A DNA stretch of 64,000 nt from Pseudoduganella rivuli (GTDB lineage: Bacteria; Pseudomonadota; Gammaproteobacteria; Burkholderiales; Burkholderiaceae_D), in assembly GCF_009674485.1 (NCBI RefSeq), contig NZ_WKJJ01000018.1:1-64000 (forward strand). The letters run 5' to 3'. Position 1 is the first letter of the stretch, and every line of letters begins with the position of its first letter. Both the position numbers and the translations under genes were made by a program. Under the pieces are notes generated by a model. It saw nothing but the letters and a program-made list of their open reading frames with translations. It had not been told where the DNA came from and made no database searches. Shown here piece after piece: positions 1-9,399 of the stretch.

Positions 1-976
1 GGCCGTGCTGACGCAGCCTGCCATCCAGTCGGCCAAGGCCGGCGCGGCCGCCATGCTGGCCGTGACGCGCGCCGGCAAGCGGCTGGTGGCGGTGGGCGAG
101 CGCGGCATCGTGCTGCTGTCCGACGACGATGGCGTCCATTGGCGCCAGGCCGCCACTCCGGTGCAGGTCAGCCTGGCGGCGGTGCAATTCGTCACGCCGG
201 AACTGGGCTGGGCCGCCGGCCACCTGGGCGTCGTGCTGCGCACCACGGACGGCGGCCGCACGTGGACCAGGCAGCTGGACGGCGTGCAGGCGGCTGCAGC
301 CATGGCGCGCGCGGCCGCCACGCCGGACGCGGCGCGCGCCGCCGCGCAAATGCAGGAGGACGGGCCCGACAAGCCTTTCCTCGACCTGCATTTCACCGAT
401 GAGCGCAACGGCTATGCCGTGGGCGCCTACAACCTGCTGTTCCGCACCACGGACGGCGGCGCCAGCTGGCAACCATGGCAGGAACACGCGGCCAATCCGA
501 AAAGCCTGCACCTGTACGCGATGCGCGCCGCCGGCGCGGCGCTGTACGTGGCCGGCGAACAGGGCACCCTGCTGCGCTCGCTGGACGGCGGCGCCAGTTT
601 CGAAGCGCTCGCCACGCCGTACAAGGGCAGCTATTTCGGCCTGCTGGCGGCGCCCGGCGGCGAACTGGTGGCATATGGCTTGCGCGGCAACGCCTGGTGG
701 TCCGGCGACCAGGGGCGCAGCTGGCGCCAGGTCGAGACCGGCCTGCAGCAGTCGCTGACGGCCGGCATCGTGCTTGCCGACGGCAGCCTGGCCCTGCTGA
801 GCCAGGGCGGCGACATCCTGCTCAGCCGCGACGCCGGCCGCACGTTCGCGCGCGCACCGGTCTCGCAGCCTTTGCCGGCCGCCGCGCTGGCGCAGGCGGC
901 CGACGGTGCGCTGATCGTGGCCGGCCTCCGTGGCGTGCAGCGGCTGCCGTCTTCCCCACAGCAAAAAACTCCCTGA
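1..976 (+). CDS. Ycf48-like beta-propeller protein (5' partial)
   Basis: The frame is open from the left edge, so the true start and any signal peptide lie outside the window; the first visible GTG at 5 is probably internal. The sequence carries at least five BNR/Asp-box motifs spaced through the chain (TTDGGRTW, TTDGGASW, SLDGGASF, SGDQGRSW, SRDAGRTF), as in the Ycf48/HCF136 photosystem-assembly-like propellers. In non-photosynthetic Proteobacteria such proteins are usually exported and encoded beside RND exporters in aromatic or hydrophobic-compound gene clusters. Here the stop is 12 bp before the RND gene at 989, so the two are probably co-transcribed. The exact role is unknown; a periplasmic accessory to the exporter is my inference. 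Confidence 0.8.
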   Translation, partial: AVLTQPAIQSAKAGAAAMLAVTRAGKRLVAVGERGIVLLSDDDGVHWRQAATPVQVSLAAVQFVTPELGWAAGHLGVVLRTTDGGRTWTRQLDGVQAAAAMARAAATPDAARAAAQMQEDGPDKPFLDLHFTDERNGYAVGAYNLLFRTTDGGASWQPWQEHAANPKSLHLYAMRAAGAALYVAGEQGTLLRSLDGGASFEALATPYKGSYFGLLAAPGGELVAYGLRGNAWWSGDQGRSWRQVETGLQQSLTAGIVLADGSLALLSQGGDILLSRDAGRTFARAPVSQPLPAAALAQAADGALIVAGLRGVQRLPSSPQQKTP

Positions 977-988
977 GCAGGAACCCTT

Positions 989-3900
989 ATGCATACCGAC
1001 CAAGACCTGGACCAGCAACCCGTCATCGCGCGGCTGCAGGACTTCGACACGCGCTCCGGCAACCTGGCCGAACGCGCGCTGTTCAATTTCCGGCCCGTGA
1101 TCATTGCCCTGTGCCTGCTGCTGACGGCGCTGCTGGGCTGGCAAGCCACGCATTTGCGGCTGAACGCCAGCTTTGAAAAAATGATCCCGACCGGCCACCC
1201 GTATGTCCGGAATTACCTCGACAACAAGGCCGACCTGAGCGGCCTGGGCAACTCGCTGCGGATTGCCGTGGCGGCGCGCCAGGGCACCATCTTCGACGCG
1301 CGCTACCTGGCCACCCTGCAAAAAATGAATGACGAAATCTACCTGCTGCCCGGGGTCGACCGTCCGTTCATGAAATCGCTGTGGACCGCCAACACGCGCT
1401 GGACCGCCGTCACCGAGGAAGGACTCGACGGCGGCACCGTGATCCCGGACGATTACGACGGTTCGGCGCGCAGCATGGACGTGTTGCGCGCCAACGTCGA
1501 ACGGTCGGGGGAAATCGGCCAGATCGTGGCGGCGAATTTCCAGTCGTCGATGCTGTTCGTGCCGCTGCTGGACGTCAATCCGCAAACGGGGAAAGCGCTC
1601 GATTACCGCGCGTTTTCACAGCAGCTGGAAGCCATCCGCGCCAAGTACCAGGCCGAAGGCGTCGACATCCACATCACCGGCTTCACCAAGATCGTTGGCG
1701 ACCTGATCGAGGGATTGCAACAAGTGCTGCTATTCTTCGTCGCCGCCATCGCCATCGCCAGCGCGGTACTGTTCTGGTACACGCGCTGCTGGCGCAGCAC
1801 CGTGCTGGTGATGCTGTGCTCCCTGGTGGCGGTGCTGTGGCAGTGCGGCCTGCTGTCGCTGCTGCACTATGAACTCGATCCGTACTCGGTGCTGGTGCCG
1901 TTCCTGGTATTTGCGATCGGCATGAGCCACGGCGCGCAGAAAATGAACGGCATCATGCAGGACGTGGGGCGCGGCACGCACCGGGTGGTGGCGGCGCGCT
2001 ACACGTTCCGGCGCCTGTTCGCGGCGGGCATGGCGGCGCTGCTGTGCGACGCGGTCGGCTTCCTGGTGCTGACGATGATCCAGATTAAAGTCATCCAGGA
2101 CCTGGCCGCCATCGCCAGCATCGGCGTGGCCGTGCTGATCTTCACCAACCTGGTGTTGCTGCCCGTCCTGCTGTCGTACACCGGCGTCAGCGCGCGCGCG
2201 GCGGCGCGCAGCCTGCAGGACGAGCAGCAGCAACAGACGCCGTGGCTGTGGGCCCTGCTGGACCGCTTCACGCAGCGCCGCTGGGCCACCGTGACGGTGG
2301 CGGCCAGCGCCGTGCTGGCGCTGCTGGGCTATATGGTCAGCCTGCAGTTGCAGGTGGGCGACCTCGATCCGGGCGCGCCGGAATTGCGCCCGGATTCGCG
2401 CTACAACCGCGACAACGCATTCATGGTGCGCAATTATTCCGCCAGCGCCGACGTGCTGGTGGTGATGGTGAAAACCGCGCCCGACCAGTGCACGCAATAC
2501 CAGACGCTGGCCAAGGTCGACGCGCTGGCGTGGCAGCTGGAACAATTGCCGGGCGTCGATTCCACCAACTCGATGGCCTCGCTCAGCAAGCTGGCCGCCA
2601 CCGGCTACAACGAAGGCAATTTCAAATGGTATAACCTGACGCCGAACCAGAGCGCGCTGGGCGCGGTGCAGACGCGCGCGCCGCGCGAACTGTTCAACCA
2701 GAATTGCTCGCTGCTGTCGCTGTACGTCTACCTGAAAGACCACAAGGCCGCCACCCTCAGCGCCGTGGTGGGCGCGGTGGAGCGCTTCGCCGCCGACAAC
2801 GATACGCCGCAGGAGCAATTCCTGCTGGCCGCCGGCAGCGCCGGCATCGAAGCCGCCACCAATATCGTGGTGAAGAAAGCCATGCACGACATGCTGTACT
2901 GGGTCTATGGCGCGGTGGTGCTGCTGTGCTACCTGGCGTTCCGCTCGTGGCGCGCGGTGGCGGTGGCAGTGCTGCCGCTGGTGCTGACGTCGATTTTGTG
3001 CGAAGTGCTGATGGTCTGGCTGGGCATGGGCGTCAAGGTCGCCACCCTGCCGGTGATCGCGCTGGGCGTCGGCATCGGCGTGGATTACGCGCTGTACGTG
3101 CTGAGCGTGGTGCTGGCGCGCCAGCGCGCCGGCGCCACACTGTCCGCCGCGTTCCAGCATGCGCTGCAATTCACCGGCAAGGTCGTGATGCTGACCGGCG
3201 TCACGCTGGCCATTGCCGTGGCCACGTGGATCTGGTCGCCGATCAAATTCCAGGCCGACATGGGCATCTTGCTGGCCTTTATGTTCCTGTGGAATATGGT
3301 GGGTGCGCTGGTGCTGTTGCCGGCGCTGGCGCATTTCCTGTTGCCGGGCCAGCCGGCGCGCGATCCCGATCCGGACTCGCTGCGCGTGACGACACTGGGA
3401 CCGGTGGTGGGCTATGCGGAACGCCACCAGACCCACGCGTGGCTGGGATTGCCGTATGCGCAGCCGCCGGTGGGCGCGCTGCGCTGGAAGGCGCCCCGGC
3501 CGCCACTGCCGTGGGACGGCGTGCGCCAGGCGCTGCAGTATGGCGCGGTGGCCATGCAATTCGCCGGCGAAACCATCGGTGCGCCGCGCAAGCAATGGGG
3601 CCAGGTGACGGGCTCCGAGGATTGCCTGACCCTTAACGTGTTCGCGCCGCGCGCGACGCCGGATGAACTGGCGCGCCAGGCGCCGCAATGGCCGGTGATG
3701 GTGTGGATCCACGGCGGCGCCAACACGGCCGGCAGCGCTTCCGCGTACACCGCGCTGCGCAACCTGGCGGGACACGACCAGGTGGTGGTGGTGTCGCTGA
3801 ATTACCGGCTTGGCATTTTCGGCTGGTTCAGCCTGGCCGAACTGGCGCAGGACGATGACACGCCGCTGGACCGCTCCGGCAATTTCGGCACGCTCGACAT

Positions 3901-5125
3901 CATCGCCGCGCTGCAGTGGGTGCGCAGCCATATCGCGGCCTTCGGCGGCAATCCGGACAACGTCACCGTGTTTGGCGAATCGGCCGGCGGCCTGAATGTC
4001 TACACGCTGCTGGCCAGTCCGTTGGCGCGCGGCCTGTTCCACAAGGCCATCCTGCAATCGCCGATCACGCTCAGCCACAGCATGGCCGAGGCGCAAAACG
4101 CCGCCGCCGACGCGGCGCCGGGCCATGCGCTGAGTTCGCGTGAATTGCTGTCGCGCTGGTTCGCCCCGGGCACGCTGGACGCCATGCCGCCGCAACAACT
4201 GGCGCAAGCGCTGCGCGACCGTCCGGCGGCGGAATTGCTGGCCGCCGTCACGCCGGCCGGACTGGGATTTTATGAAGCGCCGGTGGTGCTGCGCGACGGC
4301 GTGGTGTTGCCGGAAGCGCCGTTCGAGCAATGGTTCGTGGACAAGGCCCGCTACAACGCGGTCCCCGTGATCATCGGCAGCAACCGCGATGAATACAAGC
4401 TGTTCATGGCGAGCAACCCGGAATTCGTGCGCCAGTTGCCAGGGGGCGTGCCGCTGATCCGCAATGCCGCGCACTATGTGCGCCATGCGCGCTACATGTC
4501 GGACCTGTGGAAAGCCAATTGCGTGGACGCGCCGGCCACCAGCATCGCGGCCTCCGGCCAGCGCGACGTCTGGGTCTACCGCTTCGACTGGGATGAGCAC
4601 CCGGCGGTGCCGCTGCTGCAACTGAAACGGTTGCTGGGCGCGGCGCACGTGGTGGAAATCGCCTTTGCGCTGCGCGACCTGGACGGCGAATTCGACCCGC
4701 TGCGCTGCGCCGTCAAGGCCAACCGCGCCGGCCGCAAGCTGGTGTCGGACGCCATGGCCGGTTACTGGACCAGTTTTGCACGCGACGGCGTCCCGGGGCG
4801 GGGCGTGCGTGCCGCGCGTCCCGAGTGGCCGCGCTGGCACGGGCCCGGCGCGCAGCAGGCGTGCCAGCTGATGCTGTTCGACGCCCCGGCCGGCGGCGGC
4901 GTGCGCGCCGCCAGCCTGCGCCTGGATGCCGAGACGCTGAAGCGCGAACTGGCGGCGGACACCACGTTCCAGCACGAACCGCGCGAGCGGCTGCGCCTGT
5001 ATGCGCGCATGTTCAGCTGGTCGGTGTTCGCCAACCGGGTCGGCGCGGCGGAATTCGCCCACTTCGCCGCCACCCACCAGGTGACGTGCAGCCCGGAGGA
5101 CTTCCGTCCGCTGCACTGGCCGTAA
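989..5125 (+). CDS. RND/MMPL-family exporter fused to type-B carboxylesterase
   Basis: This is one uninterrupted 1378-residue frame. Residues about 1-790 form an RND-superfamily (MMPL, COG1033-like) exporter with two repeated membrane halves, each a single helix, a large periplasmic loop and a five-helix bundle; the second bundle includes the DYALYVLSVV segment. From about residue 800 a full carboxylesterase type-B domain begins (VTTLGPVVGY, LGLPYAQPPVGALRW). It has the DCLTLNV motif, the nucleophile elbow GESAGG with Ser998, an acidic-residue region GSNRDEY and the GAAHVVEI histidine motif, so the triad looks intact. RND C-termini normally face the cytoplasm, so the esterase should be cytoplasmic. 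The join falls at a clean domain boundary. A lost stop codon between two formerly separate genes, or a sequencing error there, cannot be excluded. A terminator follows at 5210. Confidence 0.85.
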   Translation: MHTDQDLDQQPVIARLQDFDTRSGNLAERALFNFRPVIIALCLLLTALLGWQATHLRLNASFEKMIPTGHPYVRNYLDNKADLSGLGNSLRIAVAARQGTIFDARYLATLQKMNDEIYLLPGVDRPFMKSLWTANTRWTAVTEEGLDGGTVIPDDYDGSARSMDVLRANVERSGEIGQIVAANFQSSMLFVPLLDVNPQTGKALDYRAFSQQLEAIRAKYQAEGVDIHITGFTKIVGDLIEGLQQVLLFFVAAIAIASAVLFWYTRCWRSTVLVMLCSLVAVLWQCGLLSLLHYELDPYSVLVPFLVFAIGMSHGAQKMNGIMQDVGRGTHRVVAARYTFRRLFAAGMAALLCDAVGFLVLTMIQIKVIQDLAAIASIGVAVLIFTNLVLLPVLLSYTGVSARAAARSLQDEQQQQTPWLWALLDRFTQRRWATVTVAASAVLALLGYMVSLQLQVGDLDPGAPELRPDSRYNRDNAFMVRNYSASADVLVVMVKTAPDQCTQYQTLAKVDALAWQLEQLPGVDSTNSMASLSKLAATGYNEGNFKWYNLTPNQSALGAVQTRAPRELFNQNCSLLSLYVYLKDHKAATLSAVVGAVERFAADNDTPQEQFLLAAGSAGIEAATNIVVKKAMHDMLYWVYGAVVLLCYLAFRSWRAVAVAVLPLVLTSILCEVLMVWLGMGVKVATLPVIALGVGIGVDYALYVLSVVLARQRAGATLSAAFQHALQFTGKVVMLTGVTLAIAVATWIWSPIKFQADMGILLAFMFLWNMVGALVLLPALAHFLLPGQPARDPDPDSLRVTTLGPVVGYAERHQTHAWLGLPYAQPPVGALRWKAPRPPLPWDGVRQALQYGAVAMQFAGETIGAPRKQWGQVTGSEDCLTLNVFAPRATPDELARQAPQWPVMVWIHGGANTAGSASAYTALRNLAGHDQVVVVSLNYRLGIFGWFSLAELAQDDDTPLDRSGNFGTLDIIAALQWVRSHIAAFGGNPDNVTVFGESAGGLNVYTLLASPLARGLFHKAILQSPITLSHSMAEAQNAAADAAPGHALSSRELLSRWFAPGTLDAMPPQQLAQALRDRPAAELLAAVTPAGLGFYEAPVVLRDGVVLPEAPFEQWFVDKARYNAVPVIIGSNRDEYKLFMASNPEFVRQLPGGVPLIRNAAHYVRHARYMSDLWKANCVDAPATSIAASGQRDVWVYRFDWDEHPAVPLLQLKRLLGAAHVVEIAFALRDLDGEFDPLRCAVKANRAGRKLVSDAMAGYWTSFARDGVPGRGVRAARPEWPRWHGPGAQQACQLMLFDAPAGGGVRAASLRLDAETLKRELAADTTFQHEPRERLRLYARMFSWSVFANRVGAAEFAHFAATHQVTCSPEDFRPLHWP

Positions 5126-5209
5126 TTGCGGCGGCCGGCGCCGCCGCCCCGGTGGCGCCGTAACTTTTCAGCAACACCCTCCTCCGTCCCCACCGGCATA
5201 ACCGGCCAG

Positions 5210-5240
5210 GCGGCAGGCGCCCGTGCGCCTGCCGCTTTTT
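5210..5240 (+). terminator. Rho-independent terminator after the RND-esterase gene
   Basis: An 11-bp perfect GC-rich stem (GCGGCAGGCGC, 5210-5220, with 5225-5235), a CCGT loop and then TTTTT at 5236-5240. It separates the exporter gene from the importer operon that follows. Confidence 0.9.
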
Positions 5241-5266
5241 AGCGCTTGCTTTCGCCGCGCCAATCG

Positions 5267-5287
5267 TTATACTAAATAATAGTTATA
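5267..5287. promoter_or_regulatory. Putative shared operator/promoter site, copy 1
   Basis: TATACTAAATAATAGTTATA lies at 5268-5287, in an otherwise GC-rich intergenic region, 55 bp before the importer operon. With one more matching T at 5267, it agrees at 20 of 21 positions with the reverse complement of 22437-22457 ahead of the fcs operon. It contains a direct repeat of GTTATAC (5266-5272 and 5282-5288) and an imperfect dyad. MarR regulators of hydroxycinnamate genes bind sites of this kind, so it is probably the operator of one of the two MarR proteins in this window. That assignment is inference. Confidence 0.6.
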
Positions 5288-5342
5288 CAAAATAAGTAAA
5301 TGGGAACGAACCCGATCCACCATCCATTTCTGGAGACACAGC

Positions 5343-6485
5343 ATGACCATTCCATTCCGCGCCAGCGTGCTGGCGTTCACAAGCATCCTGGCCGCCGGCC
5401 AGGCCCGTGCCGACCTCACCATCGGCGTCAGCATGCCGCTGACCGGCCCCGCTTCCGGTCTCGGCATCCCGTCCAAGAACGGATTCGCGCTGTGGCCGGC
5501 CACCGTGGGTGGCGAAAAAGTCAAACTGGTGATCCTCGATGACGCCAGCGACCCGACCCAGGCCGGCAAGAATGCGCGCCGCTTCGTTGCCGAAGACAAG
5601 GTCGACCTGATCATCGGCTCGTCCGCCACCGCGCCGTCGATGGCGATTTCCGAAGTGGCGGCCGAGGGCCAGACGGTGCAATTGTCGACCTCCCCGGTGG
5701 AGCTGCCCGAGGGTAAAGGCGGCTGGACCTTCCGCCTGGCGCAATCGAACGCCGTCATGGCCAGCGGCCTGGCGCGCCAGATGAAGGCGGCCAACATCAA
5801 GACGCTGGGCTTCCTCGGCTATTCGGACGGCTATGGCGAAAGCTGGCTGCGTGAAATCACCGCCGCGGCGAAATCCATGGGCATCCAGGTAACGGCGGTA
5901 GAGCGCTATGGCCGCGCCGACACCAGCGTCACGGCGCAGGCCCTGAAAGTGGTGGCCGCGCGCCCGGACGCGGTGCTGGTCGTCGGTTCCGGCAGCGGCG
6001 CCGCCATGCCGCACAAGACGCTGATCGAGCGCGGTTTCCAGGGCAAGATCTACCAGACCCACAGCGCGGCGTCGAACGACCTGATCCGCCTGGGCGGCAA
6101 GGATGTGGAAGGCGCCGTGGTGGTGGCAGGGCTGGCGGTGACGCCGGAAGCGCTGCCGGACAGCCATCCATCGAAAAAACTGGCGGTGGATTTCGTCGAG
6201 CGCTATGAAAAACAATTCGGCGCCGGCACCCGCAACCAGTTCGCCGCGCACAGCTATGACGCCCAGCTGCTGTTGCAGTACGTGGTGCCGGAAGCGCTGA
6301 AAAAGGGCAAGCCCGGCACGCCGGAATTCCGCGCGGCGCTGAAGCAGGCGCTGGAAAGCACGCCCAACATCCCCATCACCCAGGGCGTGATCCATTACAC
6401 CCCGGCCGACCACTTCGGCCTCGGCTCCAACTCGCGCATGTTGCTGACCATCGACAAGGGCGCCTGGAAAGCGCTGGCGCCATGA
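5343..6485 (+). CDS. ABC transporter substrate-binding protein (LivK/CouP-like)
   Basis: A periplasmic type-1 binding protein of 380 residues with an N-terminal signal peptide ending near AGQARA. The mature start DLTIGVSMPLTGPASGLG is typical of branched-chain amino acid and aromatic-acid binding proteins. It begins an operon with two permeases and two ATPases of the Liv family; its stop overlaps the next start (ATGA at 6482). In Rhodopseudomonas, CouP of this family binds coumarate and ferulate. The ferulate genes nearby and the shared upstream site make an aromatic ligand more likely than an amino acid, but the sequence alone cannot show the ligand. Other ATGs are less suitable, because this one gives the signal peptide. 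Confidence 0.88.
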   Translation: MTIPFRASVLAFTSILAAGQARADLTIGVSMPLTGPASGLGIPSKNGFALWPATVGGEKVKLVILDDASDPTQAGKNARRFVAEDKVDLIIGSSATAPSMAISEVAAEGQTVQLSTSPVELPEGKGGWTFRLAQSNAVMASGLARQMKAANIKTLGFLGYSDGYGESWLREITAAAKSMGIQVTAVERYGRADTSVTAQALKVVAARPDAVLVVGSGSGAAMPHKTLIERGFQGKIYQTHSAASNDLIRLGGKDVEGAVVVAGLAVTPEALPDSHPSKKLAVDFVERYEKQFGAGTRNQFAAHSYDAQLLLQYVVPEALKKGKPGTPEFRAALKQALESTPNIPITQGVIHYTPADHFGLGSNSRMLLTIDKGAWKALAP

Positions 6486-7528
6486 ATCTCGACGCATCCA
6501 TCGCCGCCATCCTGCTGCTCGATGGCGCCACCAACGGCATGGTCTATGCGCTGATCGCCATCGCGCTGGTACTGGTGTTCGCGGTCACGCGCATCCTGTT
6601 CCTGCCGCAGGGCGAGTTCGTCGCGTACGGCGCGCTCACGCTGGCCATGCTGCAACAGGGCCAGGTGCCGGGACCGGTGTGGCTACTGCTGGCGCTGGCC
6701 GTATGCGCCAGCGCCACGCGGGGCTGGGACATGCTGCGCACCGGCCAGGCGCGTGCGCTGCCCGCCATGCTGTTGCGCAACCTGGTGTTGCCGGCGCTGG
6801 TGGCGGCGCTGCTGATCTGGGCCGCGCCGCGCCAGTTCGCGCTGCCGCTGCAAGTGGCGCTGACCCTGCTGCTGGTGACGGCGCTGGGTCCGCTGCTGTA
6901 CCAGGTGGTCTACGAATCGTTGGCCGCTTCCAGCGTGCTGGTGCTGCTGATCGTGTCGGTCGGCGTGCATTTCACGCTGACCGGGCTGGGCCTGCTGTTC
7001 TTCGGCGCGGAAGGCTTCCGCACGCCGGCGTTCTGGGACGCGCGCTGGACGCTGAGCGGCGTCACGCTGGGCGCGCAAACCGTGGCGGTGCTGCTGGCGG
7101 CGCTGGTGCTGATGGCGGCGCTCGGGCTGCTGCTGCAACGCACGCTGTACGGCAAGGCCCTGCGCGCCACCGCCGTCAACCGGCTGGGCGCACGCCTGAT
7201 GGGCGTGTCCCCCGGCCTGGCCGGCCAGTTGACGTTCGCCATGGCGGCCTTTATCGGCGCGCTGTCCGGCATGCTGATCGGGCCGATGACCACGATGTTC
7301 TACGATTCCGGCTTCCTGATCGGCCTGAAAGGCTTTGTCGCCGCCACCATCGGCGGGCTGGCCAGTTTCCCGCTGGCGGCCGGCGGTGCGCTGGTGGTGG
7401 GCTGGATCGAGTCGTTCAGTTCTTTCTGGGCCAGCGATTTCAAGGAAGTCATGGTGTTCATGGCGCTGCTGCCGATCCTGCTGTGGCGTTCCGTCGCCAG
7501 CCCGGCCCACGATGAGGAGGAAGCGTGA
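6482..7528 (+). CDS. ABC transporter permease, LivH type
   Basis: A hydrophobic inner-membrane permease of 348 residues in the LivH branch. The N-terminus (GATNGMVYALIAIALVLVFAV) and the segment IGLKGFVAATIGGLASFP near the C-terminus are typical. At about 350 residues it is longer than the usual 290, with extra hydrophobic sequence around residues 60-140. It overlaps the binding-protein gene by 4 nt and the next gene by 1 nt (TGATG), so the four importer genes are translationally coupled. Confidence 0.88.
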   Translation: MNLDASIAAILLLDGATNGMVYALIAIALVLVFAVTRILFLPQGEFVAYGALTLAMLQQGQVPGPVWLLLALAVCASATRGWDMLRTGQARALPAMLLRNLVLPALVAALLIWAAPRQFALPLQVALTLLLVTALGPLLYQVVYESLAASSVLVLLIVSVGVHFTLTGLGLLFFGAEGFRTPAFWDARWTLSGVTLGAQTVAVLLAALVLMAALGLLLQRTLYGKALRATAVNRLGARLMGVSPGLAGQLTFAMAAFIGALSGMLIGPMTTMFYDSGFLIGLKGFVAATIGGLASFPLAAGGALVVGWIESFSSFWASDFKEVMVFMALLPILLWRSVASPAHDEEEA

Positions 7529-9399
7529 TGCACCATCCATCCGCACTGCACACCGCGCCGGCCCCCAAGGCCACCGCTACCCCGGCGCCGGCCGCCGTCC
7601 GGCGCGGCCGGCCATGGCTGGCACCTGCCCTGCTGCTGGCGGCCTTTATCCTGTTCCCGCTGTTGCCCACTCCGCAGTTCTGGGTGGTGCAAGCCAACTA
7701 CATCGGTCTGTATGCGCTGGCCGCGATCGGCGTGGTGCTGTTGACCGGCATCGGCGGCATGACGTCGTTCGGCCAGGCCGCGTTTGCCGGCATCGGCGCC
7801 TATACCAGCGCTTACCTGTGCACCGCGCACGGCGTGTCGCCGTGGCTGACGCTGGGCATCGGCCTGCTGCTGACCGGCGCCAGCGCGCTGGTGCTGGGCT
7901 GGGTCACGCTGCGCATGTCCGGGCATTACCTGCCGCTGGCGACCATCGCCTGGGGGATCAGCCTGTATTTCCTGTTCGGCAAACTGGCCTGGCTCGGCAA
8001 CTACGACGGCATTTCCGGCGTGCCGTCGCTGCGCGTGTTCGGCATCGACCTGGCGCAGGACCGCGCCATGTATTACCTGGTGTGGGGCATGGTGCTGCTG
8101 GCCGCCTGGCTCAGCCTGAACTTGCTCGATTCGCGTCCCGGCCGTGCACTGCGCGCGCTGAAAGGCGGCGCCGTGATGGCCGAAGCCATGGGCATCGACA
8201 CCGCGCGCCACAAGATCCTGCTGTTCGTGCTGGCCGCGCTGCTGGCGTCGGTATCGGGCTGGCTGTTCGCGCACATGCAGCGCACCGTCAACCCGTCGCC
8301 GTTCAGCATCAAGATGGGCATCGAATACCTGTTCATGGCGGTGGTCGGTGGCGTGGCGCATATCTGGGGCGCCTTGCTGGGCGCCGGCATCCTCAAGTTG
8401 ATGGAAGACCAATTGCAGGTATGGCTGCCACGCCTGTTGGGCGGCAACGGCAGCTACGAAGGCATCGTACTGGGACTGGTGCTGATCCTGATGCTGAAGT
8501 ACGCCCGTCACGGCGTATGGCCGCAGGTGGCGGCGCTGGCCGCGCGCGTGCTGCCTTCATGGTTCGACAAGGTGCGCCAAGCGCCCGCCCCGGCCGAAGC
8601 GCTGCCTCGGCGCGCCATGCCGCCGGCCGGCAGCCCGCTGCTGCAGGTGGACACCATGACGAAACGGTTCGGCGGGCTGGTAGCCGTCAATGGCGTCAGC
8701 TTTACCGTCAAGGCCGGTGAAATCGTCGGCCTGATCGGCCCCAACGGCGCCGGCAAATCCACCACGTTCAACCTGGTCAGCGGTTTGCTCAAACCCACCG
8801 AGGGCACGGTGCGCTTCATGGGCGAAGCGGTCGCCGGCCACGGCGCCCGCGCCATCGCACGGCGCGGCATGGCGCGCACCTTCCAGCACGTGAAGCTGCT
8901 GCCCGCCATGACGGTGCTGGAAAACGTGGCGCTGGGCGCCCACGCGCGGCTCGACAGCGTCATGGGCGTGGACGTGGCGCGCGCCATGCTGCGCCTCGAC
9001 CGCCGGACCGAGGCACGCCTGCTGGCCGAAGCGGCGCGCGCGCTGGAACAGGTCGGCCTGGCGCACCTGATGCACGAAACCGCCGGCAGCCTCGCGCTGG
9101 GCCAGCAGCGCATCCTGGAAATCGCCCGCGCGCTGTGCTGCGACCCGGTGCTGCTGTTGCTGGACGAACCGGCGGCCGGCCTGCGCCACCTGGAAAAGCA
9201 GGCACTGGCCGATGTGCTGAAGCGCCTGCGCGCCGGCGGCATGAGCATCCTGCTGGTGGAACACGACATGGAATTCGTCATGCAGCTGACCGACCACATC
9301 GTGGTGATGGAGTTCGGCACGAAAATCGCGGAAGGCACGCCGGAGCAGATCCAGGTCCATCCGGCCGTCATTGAAGCGTATCTGGGGGGCATAGAATGA
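7528..9399 (+). CDS. Fused LivM-type permease and LivG-type ATPase
   Basis: A 623-residue protein combining two importer subunits. Residues about 15-350 are a LivM-type permease (GMTSFGQAAFAGIGAYTSAY, YLPLATIAWGISLYF). After a linker, residues about 370-620 are a LivG-type ATPase with Walker A GPNGAGKST, the signature LALGQQR and Walker B LLLLDEPAAGL. I prefer the ATG at 7528 over the GTG at 7525 because a GAGGAGG ribosome-binding site sits just upstream. LivM-LivG fusions occur in other Proteobacteria. The gene overlaps livF (ATGA at 9396). Confidence 0.9.
   Translation: MHHPSALHTAPAPKATATPAPAAVRRGRPWLAPALLLAAFILFPLLPTPQFWVVQANYIGLYALAAIGVVLLTGIGGMTSFGQAAFAGIGAYTSAYLCTAHGVSPWLTLGIGLLLTGASALVLGWVTLRMSGHYLPLATIAWGISLYFLFGKLAWLGNYDGISGVPSLRVFGIDLAQDRAMYYLVWGMVLLAAWLSLNLLDSRPGRALRALKGGAVMAEAMGIDTARHKILLFVLAALLASVSGWLFAHMQRTVNPSPFSIKMGIEYLFMAVVGGVAHIWGALLGAGILKLMEDQLQVWLPRLLGGNGSYEGIVLGLVLILMLKYARHGVWPQVAALAARVLPSWFDKVRQAPAPAEALPRRAMPPAGSPLLQVDTMTKRFGGLVAVNGVSFTVKAGEIVGLIGPNGAGKSTTFNLVSGLLKPTEGTVRFMGEAVAGHGARAIARRGMARTFQHVKLLPAMTVLENVALGAHARLDSVMGVDVARAMLRLDRRTEARLLAEAARALEQVGLAHLMHETAGSLALGQQRILEIARALCCDPVLLLLDEPAAGLRHLEKQALADVLKRLRAGGMSILLVEHDMEFVMQLTDHIVVMEFGTKIAEGTPEQIQVHPAVIEAYLGGIE

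Noticed and set aside
1730-5116. 1128-residue reverse-strand frame across the RND-esterase gene
   Set aside because: Very His/Arg/Gln-rich composition typical of antisense shadows in GC-rich DNA; the forward frame has clear RND and esterase motifs.
989-5125. Frameshift in the RND-esterase gene
   Set aside because: The frame is continuous and both halves are complete, so no internal frameshift is visible; a missing stop remains possible and is noted in the findings.
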